DNA from: Synchiropus splendidus
Taxonomy: Eukaryota > Chordata > Actinopteri > Syngnathiformes > Callionymidae
DNA: 64,000 bases
Assembly (NCBI RefSeq): GCF_027744825.2
Contig: NC_071336.1
Location: 16,648,501 to 16,712,500, forward strand
Direction of reading: 5' to 3'
The position numbers and the translations under genes were made by a program. Below are positions 1 through 13,500 of the stretch, piece after piece. Under the pieces are notes generated by a model. The model was not told the origin of the DNA. It was given only the letters and a program-made list of their open reading frames with translations, and made no database searches. Every line of letters begins with the position of its first letter. The stretch's first letter is position 1.

Positions 1-540
1 TCTTGGGCAGGACCGGGTCATCACCAGAACAAGTAGGAGAGATAATCTTCAATTGAAAGGAAAGGTTAATGTGTAACGGCATGTGTAGAGGAGCAAGGAC
101 GGGTCAAGAGGGCTGGGAGAAAAGAGGTCTGGATTGTTGTGGCGATGAGCACAAACCCCACTGATCAGGAAACAGGGACTGCTAAAGGGATACAAGTGGT
201 GGGACAGAACAGATGTGACAAGAGGGTCAACGTTTGGACACTTGATTCATGCAGGGAAAGGTCAGTAGCTTAGCTGCTGACAATGACTTTGATACAGAAG
301 GTTTGCTGTTCAGAGACACTGAATATTTATTGGGCGATAGTCGGACCTTGGTCAAAGTCACTGGGACCATATTCTCCTGCCTTGTGTCACTTTGGTTGTT
401 AGCAGTCAAAACCAAGCATTTGGTTTGGTGCAGCGACAAAGTAAATGGAAGAACGATGGCTGATGCAATAACGTGACATACTAAAGAAAAGCAACATGGT
501 TGGAGAGGAGTCATATTTCAACACATGCCTTGTATTTGTC

Positions 541-640
541 TTCTATAATTCATCCATCCATTTTCTTCCTCAGAAATAATCCCGGACTGTGGGTCGCTCT
601 GGTTGGGTCAGATGTGAGGTGGAGGTCACGGTGCGACGAC
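541..640. repeat. Short L2/RTE-type LINE-associated repeat scrap
   Basis: The stretch opens with the CATCCATCCATTTTCTTCC type sequence that commonly marks one end of a fish non-LTR repeat, followed by a degraded GGGTCGC-containing segment. Only about 100 bases are recognisable. This is recognition of a familiar fish repeat, not a database match. Confidence 0.3.
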
Positions 641-2125
641 GTGGTTGAATAGTGCACATCTCCAAAATTATCATTTTTCCATTTTTTCCATTGATGAATC
701 CAAATGTTTCTCATTTGAAGTGTGAGCAGTTGTGATCCAGTTGACCATTTATTTGTTTAAAGGTGCGTGGAATTTTAGTTGATAAAATCAAGTAAAAAAA
801 ATAAATTCATTGGGACGACAGTTCTTCACTCTGGCTTGTGAGTCAACAAACCCCAGATCAATTAGACTCACGAACTGGGCCAACGTGTTTTTTCCAAGAC
901 AAACATTAGAGCTCCAAAAAAGTGCAAAGGGAAATCAAGACGTGACACACACAATCAATAACGGGATGTAACATGGTCCTTCATCTGCTTCCTTATGACT
1001 CACCAGTTAATTTTTAACGCCTCCAGTGCAAAAACAAAATTCTTTCTCAAAGTTTTAAGTTTTAAACTCTTGCTTTAGCATAATGTTTTAGTACCAAACT
1101 GGTTTTAAGGAGTAGGACAGGATGCCTCGAAGGTCTAAAAAGCTGATTGTTCCTTTCAATGTTTGCCATTCAAATTTCCTTTTGCACATTCTGCAAACCC
1201 ACAACCAAAGAGACTCAATGCTAGCTAGTGTGGTGAATGGCTGATATGAGTCAAGTGGTTATGAGAGTTACTTTTATCAGCTCTAAATGTTATACGTCGC
1301 AGCAAATATTTAATACTGTGAATTATTATTGGAGATTTATTGATGTATTTGTGGTATAGCTCTTTCTGGGCTATCTTTACAATGGATTACATTATAAATA
1401 TAATTAATACTGCGAATTGAGTCTCCACGTCAGGGGGCTAAGCTAAATGCTTATTTCAAATGCAAGCAATAAAATTATTCTGTGAAATGGCTACTGGTTC
1501 AATATCAGCTGGCTATCGCCTGCATGTTGTGCATGTTCCTCAACTGATGTCTACACTCATGCTGTCTCTTCAGTCTGGTCACGTTTGGCAGAGACAGAGG
1601 TGTCTGTCCTCCGCGGCATAATGGTATGAAAGATATGTAAATACACAGACAGACTGATGCATGATAAACAGAGCATTCATCATTCTTCACCTACCGAGCA
1701 GCACGGACACAATTGTGGCTATAAGAAGCCAGTTCCTCCTCAGCAAGCCTTTAAAATTCATGCCCCGTCGCTCTTTGTTGCCTATCATGTCCATGGTGCT
1801 GCTGCTGATGTCCTTCTCTCCAAACGGACGGAGAAACACAATGGCCACCCGTCACAGATACAAAAGACTCCTGCGGTTGTCAGGTGCAGAGGAGGCAGAG
1901 ACAGAAGAGAGACGTCTGCGTTGCTACAGCAAAGGATGCAACTGTCAGGCACTGATGATGGCCAGAGATGGTGTGAGGGAGGGAGACAGTACCACAGAAG
2001 AGGAGGAAGAGGAGGAGGGAGGGAGGAAGCGGGAAGGAGAAAGGGGAGGGAGATGACTCCTCCCTCTCACAAGGTGTCTGCCATGATGTCATTGGTGTCA
2101 AGCCAAACAGCTAGTTTCACTCTCC

Positions 2126-2128
<3 letters not shown>

Positions 2129-2198
<70 letters not shown>
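2129..2198. repeat. (TA)n microsatellite
   Basis: An uninterrupted run of about 35 TA units. It is likely length-polymorphic. Confidence 0.97.
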
Positions 2199-2204
<6 letters not shown>

Positions 2205-2228
2205 ATATAAAAAAGTAAATTACGATAA

Positions 2229-2289
2229 ATTAATTACAATATTACAATGAATTAATTACAATATTACGATTAATTAATTACAAAAATGA
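2229..2289. repeat. AT-rich 22-bp tandem repeat (about 2.8 copies)
   Basis: Three successive units start at 2229, 2251 and 2273, each opening with ATTAATTACAA. The first two are 22 bases long and differ at a few positions; the third is cut short. It lies just after the TA microsatellite. Confidence 0.85.
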
Positions 2290-2402
2290 AGTTGTTATAT
2301 ACTCATATCACAAATTCTCTCATGAACTAGCTTAATTTTTTAAATATAAATAATATATATATTATTATTTATATTTAAAAATTAATCTATGCATATATAT
2401 AT

Positions 2403-2445
<43 letters not shown>

Positions 2446-2446
2446 T
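2403..2446. repeat. (GATA)n microsatellite
   Basis: About ten tandem GATA units, flanked on both sides by short TA runs. Confidence 0.95.
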
Positions 2447-2684
2447 AGATATATATATGAAATGATAATTCCGAATGATGAATGGGAGATTATGCAGGTT
2501 CTGTTCGCGAGGCTTCTACAAGATATGTTTGTCTGATTTAATAAGGGCAATATTTTGTTTCATCATCCATCTCTAGCCTGACATCGGCAGACCACAACCT
2601 TCACCAGGACTCTGAACCAAATTTAAACCCAATTGTAGTGACTCAGTTATTTTGAAGCTTTCAACATCAAATTATGGCTTAACC

Positions 2685-2790
2685 AAGTGGGGTCCAGCCA
2701 AATGTCCCCACAAAGTCACACGGTCCTCACAAGGATAGTGTCTTGTCAAGAATTGGTCCCCACAAAGTAGGATAAAGAAGCGCCTCCCCA
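2685..2790 (-). repeat. Fish dispersed repeat with GTGGGGACC motifs
   Basis: Read on the minus strand the segment contains spaced copies of TGTGGGGACCAATTCTTG, GTGAGGACC and TGTGGGGACATTTGGCTGG. This style of repeat is common in teleost genomes. A related copy on the plus strand lies at 61,467-61,560, and a weaker relative near 25.98-26.15 kb. Confidence 0.6.
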
Positions 2791-3424
2791 CTCACACACA
2801 GAGTAACTCAGCTTAATGACAGGTCTAAAACTGTGATGTGCACTGACCCTTTCATACCCTGAAATTACCGGGTTGACCATCTTATCTGCATCCATCACTC
2901 CCATTCATTACAGTGTCAGTACCTCTGAAGCCGCTGTGATCCATCATGTGGACATTTCTAATGCTGGCGCCAATGTTACCATCACACAGGTTTCATTGTC
3001 ACATCCGCGACTTGTGGCATCACCACTGGTCATACAGAAAGTCCATGATGTTTCCATTCATTTTATCAGTAAACAGCTCAAACAGTTGATGCATCCTACG
3101 GAGACACTTTGGTGCCATCCCGCATGCTATGCACATACTACTAACTATGAGGACTACAAAAGAACAACTGACATAGCGCGTGAGGTTTTCGAATTGAAAA
3201 AAAAAATCAAACTTGTTTTAACAGTGCGATCACCGGAAGCGCCAATGACGTCGTTTTAAAAGCCTCAAATGTTGCTCTGCTGCCATCTGCCACTCAAATG
3301 TGGTACTAATCTGAGATCTCGAGAAGAATCTTTTGGGAATTTGCTTAATATTTTAATTTAGAAACAATGAGCTTTCCTTCAAAGAAGTAGTTAAAAATTG
3401 AAGTTAGTGTGTATGATCATTTCC

Positions 3425-3695
3425 ATCCCCCCATTTTCCTGCCCGCACTAGGTCATGGGGGCAGCAGTGGAAGTAAAGAGGCGGAGGATCCCCTCCTGCA
3501 GCTGGTCTGATGGAGGCGTTCATCGATCATGAGATTATAATCTGCATGGCCCAGGGACAAGAAGGAGAGATAGCTCGGCCCTGGTCGAGCATGAGTAGAA
3601 TACCTCACCAGACAGGCCTCCAGGATCATCCTGACAAGATGCTGGAGCCGCCTCAAATGCCTTCTCTCGACATGGAGGAGCAATGGTTCCACCAG
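3425..3695 (-). mobile_element. Non-LTR retrotransposon (L2/RTE-type) fragment
   Basis: On the plus strand the segment runs from a CATCC...ATTTTCCTGCC start, through GGGGGCAGCAGTGG, to CCAGGATCATCCTGACAAGATG and CTCTCGACATGGAGGAGCA. This order matches the familiar 3'-end region of an abundant fish LINE, whose ORF would read on the minus strand. The copy is degraded by stops and gaps. The exact family was not assigned. Confidence 0.55.
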
Positions 3696-4149
3696 AGTCA
3701 CGTGTACATTGCTGGTAATAACTCATTTACAATAATTCGACTTCACAACGACTGTTCTTGATAATCGGTTTAGTTCTTAATTTGATGTCTGGGTACAGCT
3801 AGAGTCTTCGCTTTGGTGACCTCAACACAGCTTTTTACAGATGACGACTTACTATGAAGCTTCTGGTCTTTCATGTTTTCTATGTTTTAAATTTACATAA
3901 TGCATTCAGAATTTCAAATTGAACACTATAATGACTCAGGCGAGCAAGGTGAATAAATAATACACCCCCTTGTGTCAATATAATGACATACATTTGTATA
4001 AAATGAATTTCAATGATTATCTAGGTAGCAATAACAAAACAAATGTCAATGTTAAATTTGTCTGCCTTAGTTTGAAATTAATAATAAAGCTATTGGGAGT
4101 GTTTTATTTTGAAAGGTCAAACAGGAACTGTTGGCAACCTCGGGCTTGA

Positions 4150-4530
4150 CTGCTCTTGGCATGTCAGTGTGTTCAGAGAAGCTCCAGGCTGCGGGTCTCG
4201 ACTGACCGTGTAGAGATGAGCAGAAGTCGAACGTGTTGACCCGGTAGTTTCTCCCGGTTCACGGGTCGCTCTACTCGAACACTCACACCCCCCGCGGGAC
4301 TGACCGAGGCGTCCGCAGGTTGCCGCCGCTACGCCCGCTAGCCTCCCCGCGTCCAGCTAGCTGGCTAATCCCGGCTCTTCCTGACACCGCGCATCTGAAC
4401 TGCGGCGGCTCGACCGTGGGACGTGTGGCTGCCACGACTCGCTGCCCGGCTGCTGTGGACGCTTCCTCGACCCTTTTTCTGGAGCACCACCCTGCTGAGA
4501 TGGGTGAGTGAGGCAGCGAGCTAACCAGCT
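4150..4530 (+). promoter_or_regulatory. rap1gds1: rap1gds1 promoter / 5' UTR CpG-rich region
   Basis: A GC- and CpG-rich block stands out from the AT-rich flanks and ends at the first coding exon (ATG at 4500, donor GTGAGT at 4504). It contains no recognisable TATA box. This fits the CpG-island promoter of a housekeeping gene. The transcription start cannot be fixed from sequence alone. Confidence 0.6.
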
Positions 4531-7500
4531 CGGCTAGTCATCGCCCTTAACGCGAATCATTCAGGATTGTACATTCATTGATTTTAATGGAGTAAACATT
4601 CGCGATTCACTTCACGCTGCATTTTCTGAGGAAGGATTTTCATTTTTATTTCTATGAAAGCTTGCCGAGTGTCGGCGAGGGCGGGGTGCTTCCTCCCCCA
4701 TCTACAGTCGCCGTCTGTTTCCTCCCTTTAAAAAACTACTTTTCCTTGTAGAAATGCCCGTTCGTGACCTAAAGAAGGCCTTTTTCATTCATTCTTCCGA
4801 CGGTGCAAGCTGACTGGAGGTGGATGCTCCTCTGTAATGGCAGTAGCCTTGGAGATGGCAGCCACTCCTCCAGCCGTACAGATGTTATGCAATCGAATTT
4901 TCTCATCTTCCTCTCTGCTCAGTCCAGATGTGAGGTGCCTTGTGGTCGCCACTGTAGATGTAAACACCTGCTGTTGTACACCTAGTGAGACCCATCTGAA
5001 CATTTTGCGGTAAAATCTGAAGAATTGAATACTGTACTGTAGGTCCAAGCCTCATAAGGTTGATAGCACATGGATCGACTCGCAGACCTGCAGACAGATG
5101 GACGTGTGGGTTGTGCAGCACATTAGTAATAACCAGGTCACTGCTGCTGCGTCCGACCCTCTTATGCAATGCTCTACCTGCTTGGTAAGCTAGAAGATGA
5201 TGCCACATCCTCGAACACGATATTAGATGCTCTGTGATTGATTACTCTCTATAAAGGCTGCCCCTATTAGCACAAGTGCCTGTATTGACAGCGATGAAGG
5301 CGGGACGCATCGCCTACGTCAGGCGTCGCTCTGACTTGAATTGAACATTCAAGCAGCTTGCTGAGTTGGCACTGGTGCCTGGTGATTTAGCACCGTTGTG
5401 TATGAGTTATGCCTGTCTCCCAGTCAAGCTGACCAGGACAGAGACTCTCTGTGTCTTTGTTGCTTTGTTCCACCACAGAAAGTATTTAAAGACGCGTCTC
5501 CTGATCAAGTGAGTTCTCTCCTTAACGAAAATACAGATCTGTGACGTCAGGACTTGAGTTGCTGAGTTAATGGAAGACGTCATCAAAATACGGTGTGAGT
5601 GACTCACACCCAACTGCAGAAGAGCCAAAGAGTTCAGTTAGTTATTAGTTTGTCTGAATGAATGAATGAATCTACTTTTAGTGTAACCAATGGTGTAGTT
5701 ACTGGACCAATGAAAGTAACTTTCTGTCACGTTGCCGATGAATTTGGTTTTAAGAATTTAAGAATTTTAGATCCGATTTGCTTCACTGTCTCCCCAGTCA
5801 CATATTATTTTTTAGTCTGACTCAAATACATTCCGACATCGTCTCTTTTGTTAGTCAGCCTCCTAGAGCTACTCCGGTCTCTGCAGCAGAGTCTGTCTAC
5901 ACAGAGGTTTTCCTAATGAGCTATTCAAACGTTTATGTGGGCAGCCTGCACATCCCATATGCTGTGTTGCGTCAAAAAAGATTCCATCGAGAAGCTCTTT
6001 ATCTGATCAAATTGGTGGAGAAAACAAAACTGTATCATCATGGATCCAATTGGGAGCCGTGTCGGGTGTGATCATGCACTGTGCAGAAAATGAAACTGCC
6101 ATTCTCCAGCTGTGACCACTGGGAGTCCAGACAGAAATGGAGCTGACTGTTCCTTCATTCACACATCATCGTGTGTCTCTCCTCCTCTGCTTGAGGCGTC
6201 GTCGTCATGGAGGAGAGAATATTCTTGATAGCGGGGTTTTGGCATGATGTGCGGAATACAAACACATTTTCAAATGATCTTCGACTGGATGAGCATTAGC
6301 TGTTCAAATTTCAAAGTGTTGGTCAAACTAGTTTGGATTTCGGTTAACTCTGGGTTCATGGATGTGATAAAGGAAGACATGATGAAGATAGGTGTGATGC
6401 TGTGGCAACAGAGAATGTTAACTCCTGATGTTGAGGAGGCGAAGAATATCATGTACATGATGAATGTGTGTAACAAAACTGACAAATGGCTAAACTGACC
6501 CCATCTTCCTCACTCTAGCGCTAGAGTACGGGGTTTCGAATGCATGTGACTGCATGAATACTTTATCCCTAGGTATGACTGTGCGTGACAACCATATATC
6601 TTTGAGTGGAGACCCTCTCACCCCCAAGTAGCTGATTTTGGCCCTGGTCTCCATTTGAGTAGTTAAAAAGTAATGAATTAGTATTTCAAATGGCCGGATG
6701 ACTTTTTGAAGACGATCCAACATCAGCGTTATTTGTATTGATTTTAGTCCAGACTTGACAAGGGTTTGCTCTTTCGTTCACTTTATTAGATTGAGCTCCT
6801 GAAAACTGCTTCTTGTTCCAGATAATTTGAGTGACGCGCTGGCGAAGCTGAAGCTGGTGTCCAAAGACAGCGCGGCTGACAGCGTGGAGAGTTGCCTGGA
6901 CTGTCTGCTGAAGGCCCTGACCAGCAACAGTGAGTATGCCCTTTTCAAAGCCAAAGTGGTTGGGTTTTAGTGGATTTACTGTCAAGATATTTTCAGATGA
7001 TATCAGTCATCATGTCCTTCATCCACAGATGAGCTCGCTTTCTTATGTAGGGCTTCTGCAGCCGGTGTTCGCTGCTGTCAGAACAGACCCTCACACATTT
7101 ACGTGGGCTTGACACAGCAGACGGGAGGCTCATCCTCATTCCTTTTCAATTATGCTGTAATTCCTACCGTGCATTTTCATTTAATCAGTTCAATTTTTAT
7201 CATCTATTTGAAGTCTCGCCTTTCATGTTAATTAGAACGGCAATGATAGACTCTGTTGCTGCGTCTGCATCACTGCGACCGAGTCCATTCCTGAGAACCC
7301 ACTTAGAGTTGTTTTCTTCTGCTTTGATGTTTGATCCGGAATGATCTGGAACTGTTTTTTTGACCACTCGATCATGTAATGACCTAAAACACATACACAG
7401 ACAGTCAACTAAACATAACATTTAGCTTCTGACTGAGTGTATTTCACTGCATTCTATTTAATCGGCTTCCTGCAGTATGTTTGCTGTATAATCGAGTGTA

Positions 7501-10500
7501 GAATTGAAGTAGATTTTTCCACTGCCTCCTAATTCAGGTAGTGGTTCTCTGAATTTTTATGACACTGGGTTCCTGTACTTGCAGATGCTGAAGCCAGTAT
7601 GAAGATCCAGGAGATGGGTGTCCTTCCTCAACTTCCTAATCTTCTGAACCCCCAGTCTTCATGCACTCCAAAAGTCGCCAATATTGTTGCTGAGCTCGCC
7701 AAAAATGGTGAGTGTTATTTTGTCCATGTCAATATTGTCCTGACTTCTCTCCATGGCACTGACACATTCAGTTGACTAAGCCGTTCAGGGGTCTAGCAAC
7801 ACAGGTGTCTCCCTTTTCTGCTGCCCCATTCACTCAGCCCAAGGTTGCCCTGCAGGGATGACCAGGTCCCTATCAGACAGAACACGAGCGGCTTTGTGGT
7901 TGGTAGAATCTTGTTGCTGTAGAGACATGACAGTAACCACTTCGGTGCTTTCAGCGACTGCTCTGGTTGCCACCGCAGGTAGCCAATAAAGAGTCATAAA
8001 GACGAGGCCGCAGAGCAAACCTGCCATCATCACAGTCCATCTGCTGTCCCTCACAAAATGTTGTGCAAGTGCTTTCACCATTTCATCCTTGCTGCTCCAG
8101 TTGCTAAGAGATTTTTTTTTACTTTTTGTGGTGATGTATTGACTATATGACTATTTTGGTTGCATGCCAATCTCCATGCCACGCCATCCCCTTAGTGCAT
8201 ATCGTGAACGCGGGTTCATGTTTCACCGTAGTTGTCCTGCTATATGAAGTAGAAGTAATATATTTTAGTACATCTGAGACTACATGTTTATGAGTTTACG
8301 GGGTACCCCAACTATTGAGACTTGGTGGTCTCTGTAAAGAAGATGTACTCTACTCAGTGTAACGAACAGTTAGTTTATTGAGAATCTGTAATAAACCGTT
8401 GTGTAAGGACATGATGTTGATGTTGTGACATGAAAGACTAGCCATGTTTCAGTGCAGAGATAGATCTGGATAATAAATGGGCTTTCTTTTCCCAGCAGTT
8501 TGATAATGATCACTCCCAGCTGTTGGCAGAACTTGGCACCAGGCTGCCGCCATTTATCTGTGGCTCCTTCCGGAAATGCGTCTTTGGTTGCTGAAGACTG
8601 CTCTCTCTTAGTCAGGCACTTGCATTGTAAAAGAGGGGAAACATTCCTGTACTCCTTTTGTACCACTTATTGAGCTTCAAATATTATTAAAAACACACAA
8701 TCTTTCTATTAGTATGGTCACTGAAATTCAAAGGCTAATTGTCTTTACTCGTGGTGTGTTTCTTTTTGTCTAATGGTCTTTCTGCTGAGACAGATGGACT
8801 TCTTTGGAGTTTATACTCTGTATGTAGATAATTGTAAATTATAATTTCTAAATTAAAATAAACTGCAAGTCATCCATTATGGAGTATTGTTCCATGTTGT
8901 GTAAACAAATAAAGCAAATTAATTTATACACTGTATTTGGGGTGGGAAAAATCTATTCATGGATTTATTGCAGTTTTTTTGTGATTATATTAAATATTGA
9001 TATTTTCCCCTAGAGTCTATATTATTTCTTATTATTATTCACCTTTTGACAGGCCGCAATGACGAAATGTCATAACCCTTTCTTGTTGTGAGCCGAGCAC
9101 CGGCACTTGATTATTAGATTTACTAGGTTATTATTTGAGGTTTTGTTTTCAAACCGTGATCAAACAAGAACTTGAATCAAACGTTTACCAAGGTCTCGTT
9201 GCATGGTCCACGTAGCAGATGCTAACACACTTAGCACGACCAACTCTAAGCCACTGTAGATGCTGGATTTACACCATCATTGAGTTTGCATCTGGTGTTA
9301 AGGAGGTCAAAGATGTCATGTACGTCCATCATGACCTCCTTAACACCAGGGTGGTTTTGGAATGCGGAACTGCGGTGAAATTAGTTGGATCTTGTTTTTG
9401 TGACCCAGCTTCCACAGCGTTTTCTTGTGCTGCGTCTGATGTAGCCTCTCCATCAGTAAAACAAATTAACCCCAAAATTTCACAGACAGAAGGTGTTCTT
9501 TCATCTTGTTATTGCACATAAATGGCTTCATGCATTGATAACAAGTAAGTAATACTTTATACTGAATGTGTTTTTTTTTTTTGCTAATACATTTTCAAGT
9601 CAAGTCTAAGGGACAGAAAATGTACCACAGTCGACTGCATGATGTTTATCTGAAGGCACTAATCATTGGCGCTTTGCTACTTCTGTCCTGGGCTAACTCT
9701 CCCATACTCCCTCGAGCCTCCCCCTCCACAAGGTCGCCCCACTAGACTTACCAGCTGATCATGAGTGTGATGAGTTCCTATACTGTGATGGGGGGTGAAA
9801 TGCGGGAATTGGTCCAAGTGCCGGTAGAAGCACAGCTGTCCCACTCTGCTTTGGCAAGTGATCAAACTGATGTCAGTGCTTTTATCTACAAGTTACATCA
9901 ACGGTGAATAGAAAGTTTCGAGGTGAGGTCGTCTTTGTCCAGCATTTTAATGACAACCTGTCATGGTTGTTTCAATGAATCATCTTGGATTGACAAAATG
10001 AGATCTGTATTTTGATAGCAGTGATGCCACTCCATTTATAGCTACCCATTACAATCGTAAAGTCACTTCTTTGTGCACTTTGAAACGCTGTCGACTCACA
10101 TGCTTGCTCCTCTCTAGAGTTCATGCGGAGCCCCTGTGTGGACGCTGGCCTCATCCCTCCTCTCGTTCAGCTGCTGAACTCCAGCGACCAGGAGGTTCTG
10201 CTGCAGACCGGCCGCGCTCTTGGCAACATCTGTTACGACAGTCGTAAGTAGCCAGCTGACGTTGCGTTTGAACGCTGAATCCCTCCGGAGGCACAGAACA
10301 TAAGACGATAAATGAATGATGTCGCAGCTTTTTAGATTTGCTGTGGTGCTGAAGTGCGTATCCCAGTCTATCCAGGTTTGTATCGGGGGAAATGAATGTC
10401 CTGCTCCGTTCATTTCTTGAGCTTTGACTGATGTTTGGAGAGAAGCTGCAACACTCGCAACACTCAAAGTGACTGAAGTGGGCTTATTGAGAAATTGAGA

Positions 10501-13500
10501 GGATGCATGAATTTGATGTTGTATGTAAAGAGTTGATTTTACATGTTGTGTCCACCTCTCAAGCTGCAGTTTTAACGGTGGTATTAGCATAACCATTAAA
10601 TTCTATCCAGCACTGTGGCAAGGAAGAGAGCTTTAATCATCAAATGCACGAAGCGAGGGAGGGGTCCTCAGATCGACCTCAAATGAAGGCAGCTGAGCGC
10701 CAGCCAAATGTTGCTCTGTCAGTCTGCTCTATGGTAGCTTCCATCGCAGCTGTCACTTTTGGCACATAACTTAATCTGCTGGTGCGGAATCGGGGGATGA
10801 AACATTTGTTTGAGTAGGTGCAGGTGTGGCCTGAGTGGGATCTCCCCACCCCACATCCCCACCCACTGTTGAGAGAGTGTATGTGAACTGCTCGATTGCG
10901 CTGCTCACGAATATGTAGAAGATATTTGGGTGATTCCCTTTTAGTTGTGTAGACTAGCTAGTGCATTATATAAATGTAAGAAGAGGGTTAGATATGGAAG
11001 GAAATGCATGGCTGGCCATTGAAAGGAGAGACCCGAACAATGCAGCTGTTGTGTGGCCAGACTTTGTTGAAGGTTTAAGAATGTAGGCCTCATGGTCAAG
11101 ATCAGCAGCACATGTTGATGCCTCCTGTCACCACGCTGTGGAGGTCGGGCCTTCGGGAGACGGAGCTAGCTGGAGAACGCCAGGATTAATCTTCTAAAAG
11201 TCATATGTGGACATGGAGGTCAGAGTGTGATTCCAATGGAACCATGCAATCTGCTACATTTAATCTTCCAGCTAAGCACAAGCCTGTCAATACAAGCAAG
11301 TCTCCTCAATGCATTTCTGTGTGTTTTCGATAGACGTAGTGTCTTCCGGCAGGTCTACTTCCGTAAATCGCCTTCCGTCGCTGGTATTGCTTCTCCTTTT
11401 GTCTCTTGTTATGTGGTTGATTTGTGTCATGGCCTCTTTGTTTTGCAGATGAGGGCAGGAGTGCAGTTGACCTGGCAGGAGGGGCTCAGATAGTAGCTGA
11501 ACACATTAAAACCCTCTACCAAAATACTGAGCCGGGAAATGAGAAGCTCTTGACTGTCTTTTGTGGCATGCTGATGAACTATAGCAATGATAATGGTAAT
11601 GACCATCATCCCCTGAGAACATCTGTTGACTAATCTGATCACTAATCAGACACGCAGATCATGTGACTCTATTATTACACTTATTCAATTAAGAACTGAT
11701 GGTTTTCCTCATCCGTCTCTGCTTCTCTGACTCTGTTTCCTTTTCAAAGATGGTATTTGTTCCATCCTGTATCATCACTCTGTGGTCCTGTCAGACCTGT
11801 GTTGCTCCTCTTCTAGAGCCAGTGAACATGAAATCATGCTGTACAACGTATTTCTATATTACAGTTTAGTTTCGGGGCAAATTATATGTGTACAAATATT
11901 TCTATTGTCATTTCTATTGTACTGTGTGTTAGGATCTCAGTTTTAAATTCCTCTACATCTATCATCAACAATTTGTGTTTGTAAGCCATCTCTCTCACTG
12001 GAACACAAATTTTAAACACATGCACTTTGTTATTCAATATTCCCCTGAATGATTTGTGTGTTACAACCCATGTTTTCGTTTTTGTGAATCTGTCCCCAGT
12101 CATTTTCTGTGGTGTCTTTAGGCGAAAGTGTGACCTGTTTAGCGCAGTTATTATGAGGTGTGACAGACTGGGACCTCCTGCCAAGGTGTCTCCTGGCACA
12201 CACTCCTTTGACCGGCAGCTTGGGCGTTCTAGGGAATTTTCTGTGGCTTTTGGGCTTCTATCTGAACTATACTAACACTTGATTGTATTTTATCTGGGGA
12301 ACCAAAATTTTTGACATTGGTTTGCTGGCACAGGTGTCCACATACTGTATGTGTGAAGCTAAGAAACAATCTTTTTGCCTACTTCAGATTCCCTTCAGGC
12401 ACAGCTGATCAACATGGGTGTGATTCCCACCCTGGTCAAGCTTCTGGGCATCCACTCCCACAACACGGCCCTGACGGAAATGTGTCTTATCGCCTTTGGG
12501 AACCTGGCGGAGCTCGGTGAGTGTCGACCCGAGGCGTTTCAGGTTCCCTGTCAACTTTGCAGTGCTTAAAAAAGTCTCTTGTTTTGCTCCCAGAGTCCAG
12601 CAAAGAACAATTCGCTTCCACCAACATTGCTGAGGAGTTGGTGCGTCTTTTCCAAAAGCAAACGGAGCATGAGAAGAAGGAAATGATTTTCGAGGTTCTG
12701 GCTCCTCTCGCAGAGAACGGTGATTGTAGTTTTGATGATTTTTGTCAGTGTCAGTGCACATATTTAGTTGTTAAAGATGCATATTTAGTGCAATAATTTC
12801 ACTGCTTCATCTTCAGCACCACTAGTGTTCCATTGAAATTTAAGTTGCATTTTAATACACCGAGAACATCTGTGAGAGTGTTCAGGGACATTTCTATTGA
12901 ATTCATTTGTCTTCCTTCATGATCACTCCTCTCTCTTTGCTCCGTTCTCTGTCTGCTACTCCCCGGGTGTTGACAGTAATAGATGAAGAAAACATGGACC
13001 ATATTTGTAATAAAACCATGGTCTGACTGATCTGGGATGTTCCGATTTGAAATGCACCAACCGTCAAGTCATTCTATTGGCAGCTCTGTCTCGGCAGACA
13101 TTGTGAGTGTGTTAGTGTTTGCACAGATAGCATCTTACCGACTGTTGTTATCACCATTCCAGGCACACTGGGTTCTCCCACTCTGTCAGTCTCCAGGACA
13201 ACGTCCTACTTAGCTCTCCTCCAGAGAGATCTCTCTCGTTTTCTCTGTTGCTCCTTAAACATCTACATTAGTCACTAGACATGTTAATCATGAAACGCTC
13301 TTTTGGGAGTCTGCGTCTGCTTTAACAGGATGTCAGGGTCACTGCTCCGACTGATGTCAGTTTTCAGATTTATCTGTGCTGATTCAGTGGGAAACATTTC
13401 ACTCCTCACAGGAGGGAGCTTTGGTAGACACTATTTTCCGTGTGTCTAGTTTTCCCTTTCCGTACTAAGATCAGCACCTGCAAGTCAGATGTTTCCTTAA

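Larger units (their letters stand above)
1..4099. other. Intergenic region upstream of rap1gds1
   Basis: I see no convincing coding exon here on either strand. The ORFs are short, low in complexity and lack protein-family features; the longest, around 1.66-2.25 kb, simply runs into the TA microsatellite. The stretch contains a TA repeat, an AT-rich tandem repeat, a GATA repeat, a fish GGGGACC-type repeat near 2.69-2.79 kb and a LINE scrap at 3.4-3.7 kb. Confidence 0.5.

Noticed and set aside
1657..2250. Longest plus-strand ORF in the left flank (197 codons)
   Set aside because: It ends by translating the TA microsatellite into alternating Tyr-Ile and has no protein-family features.
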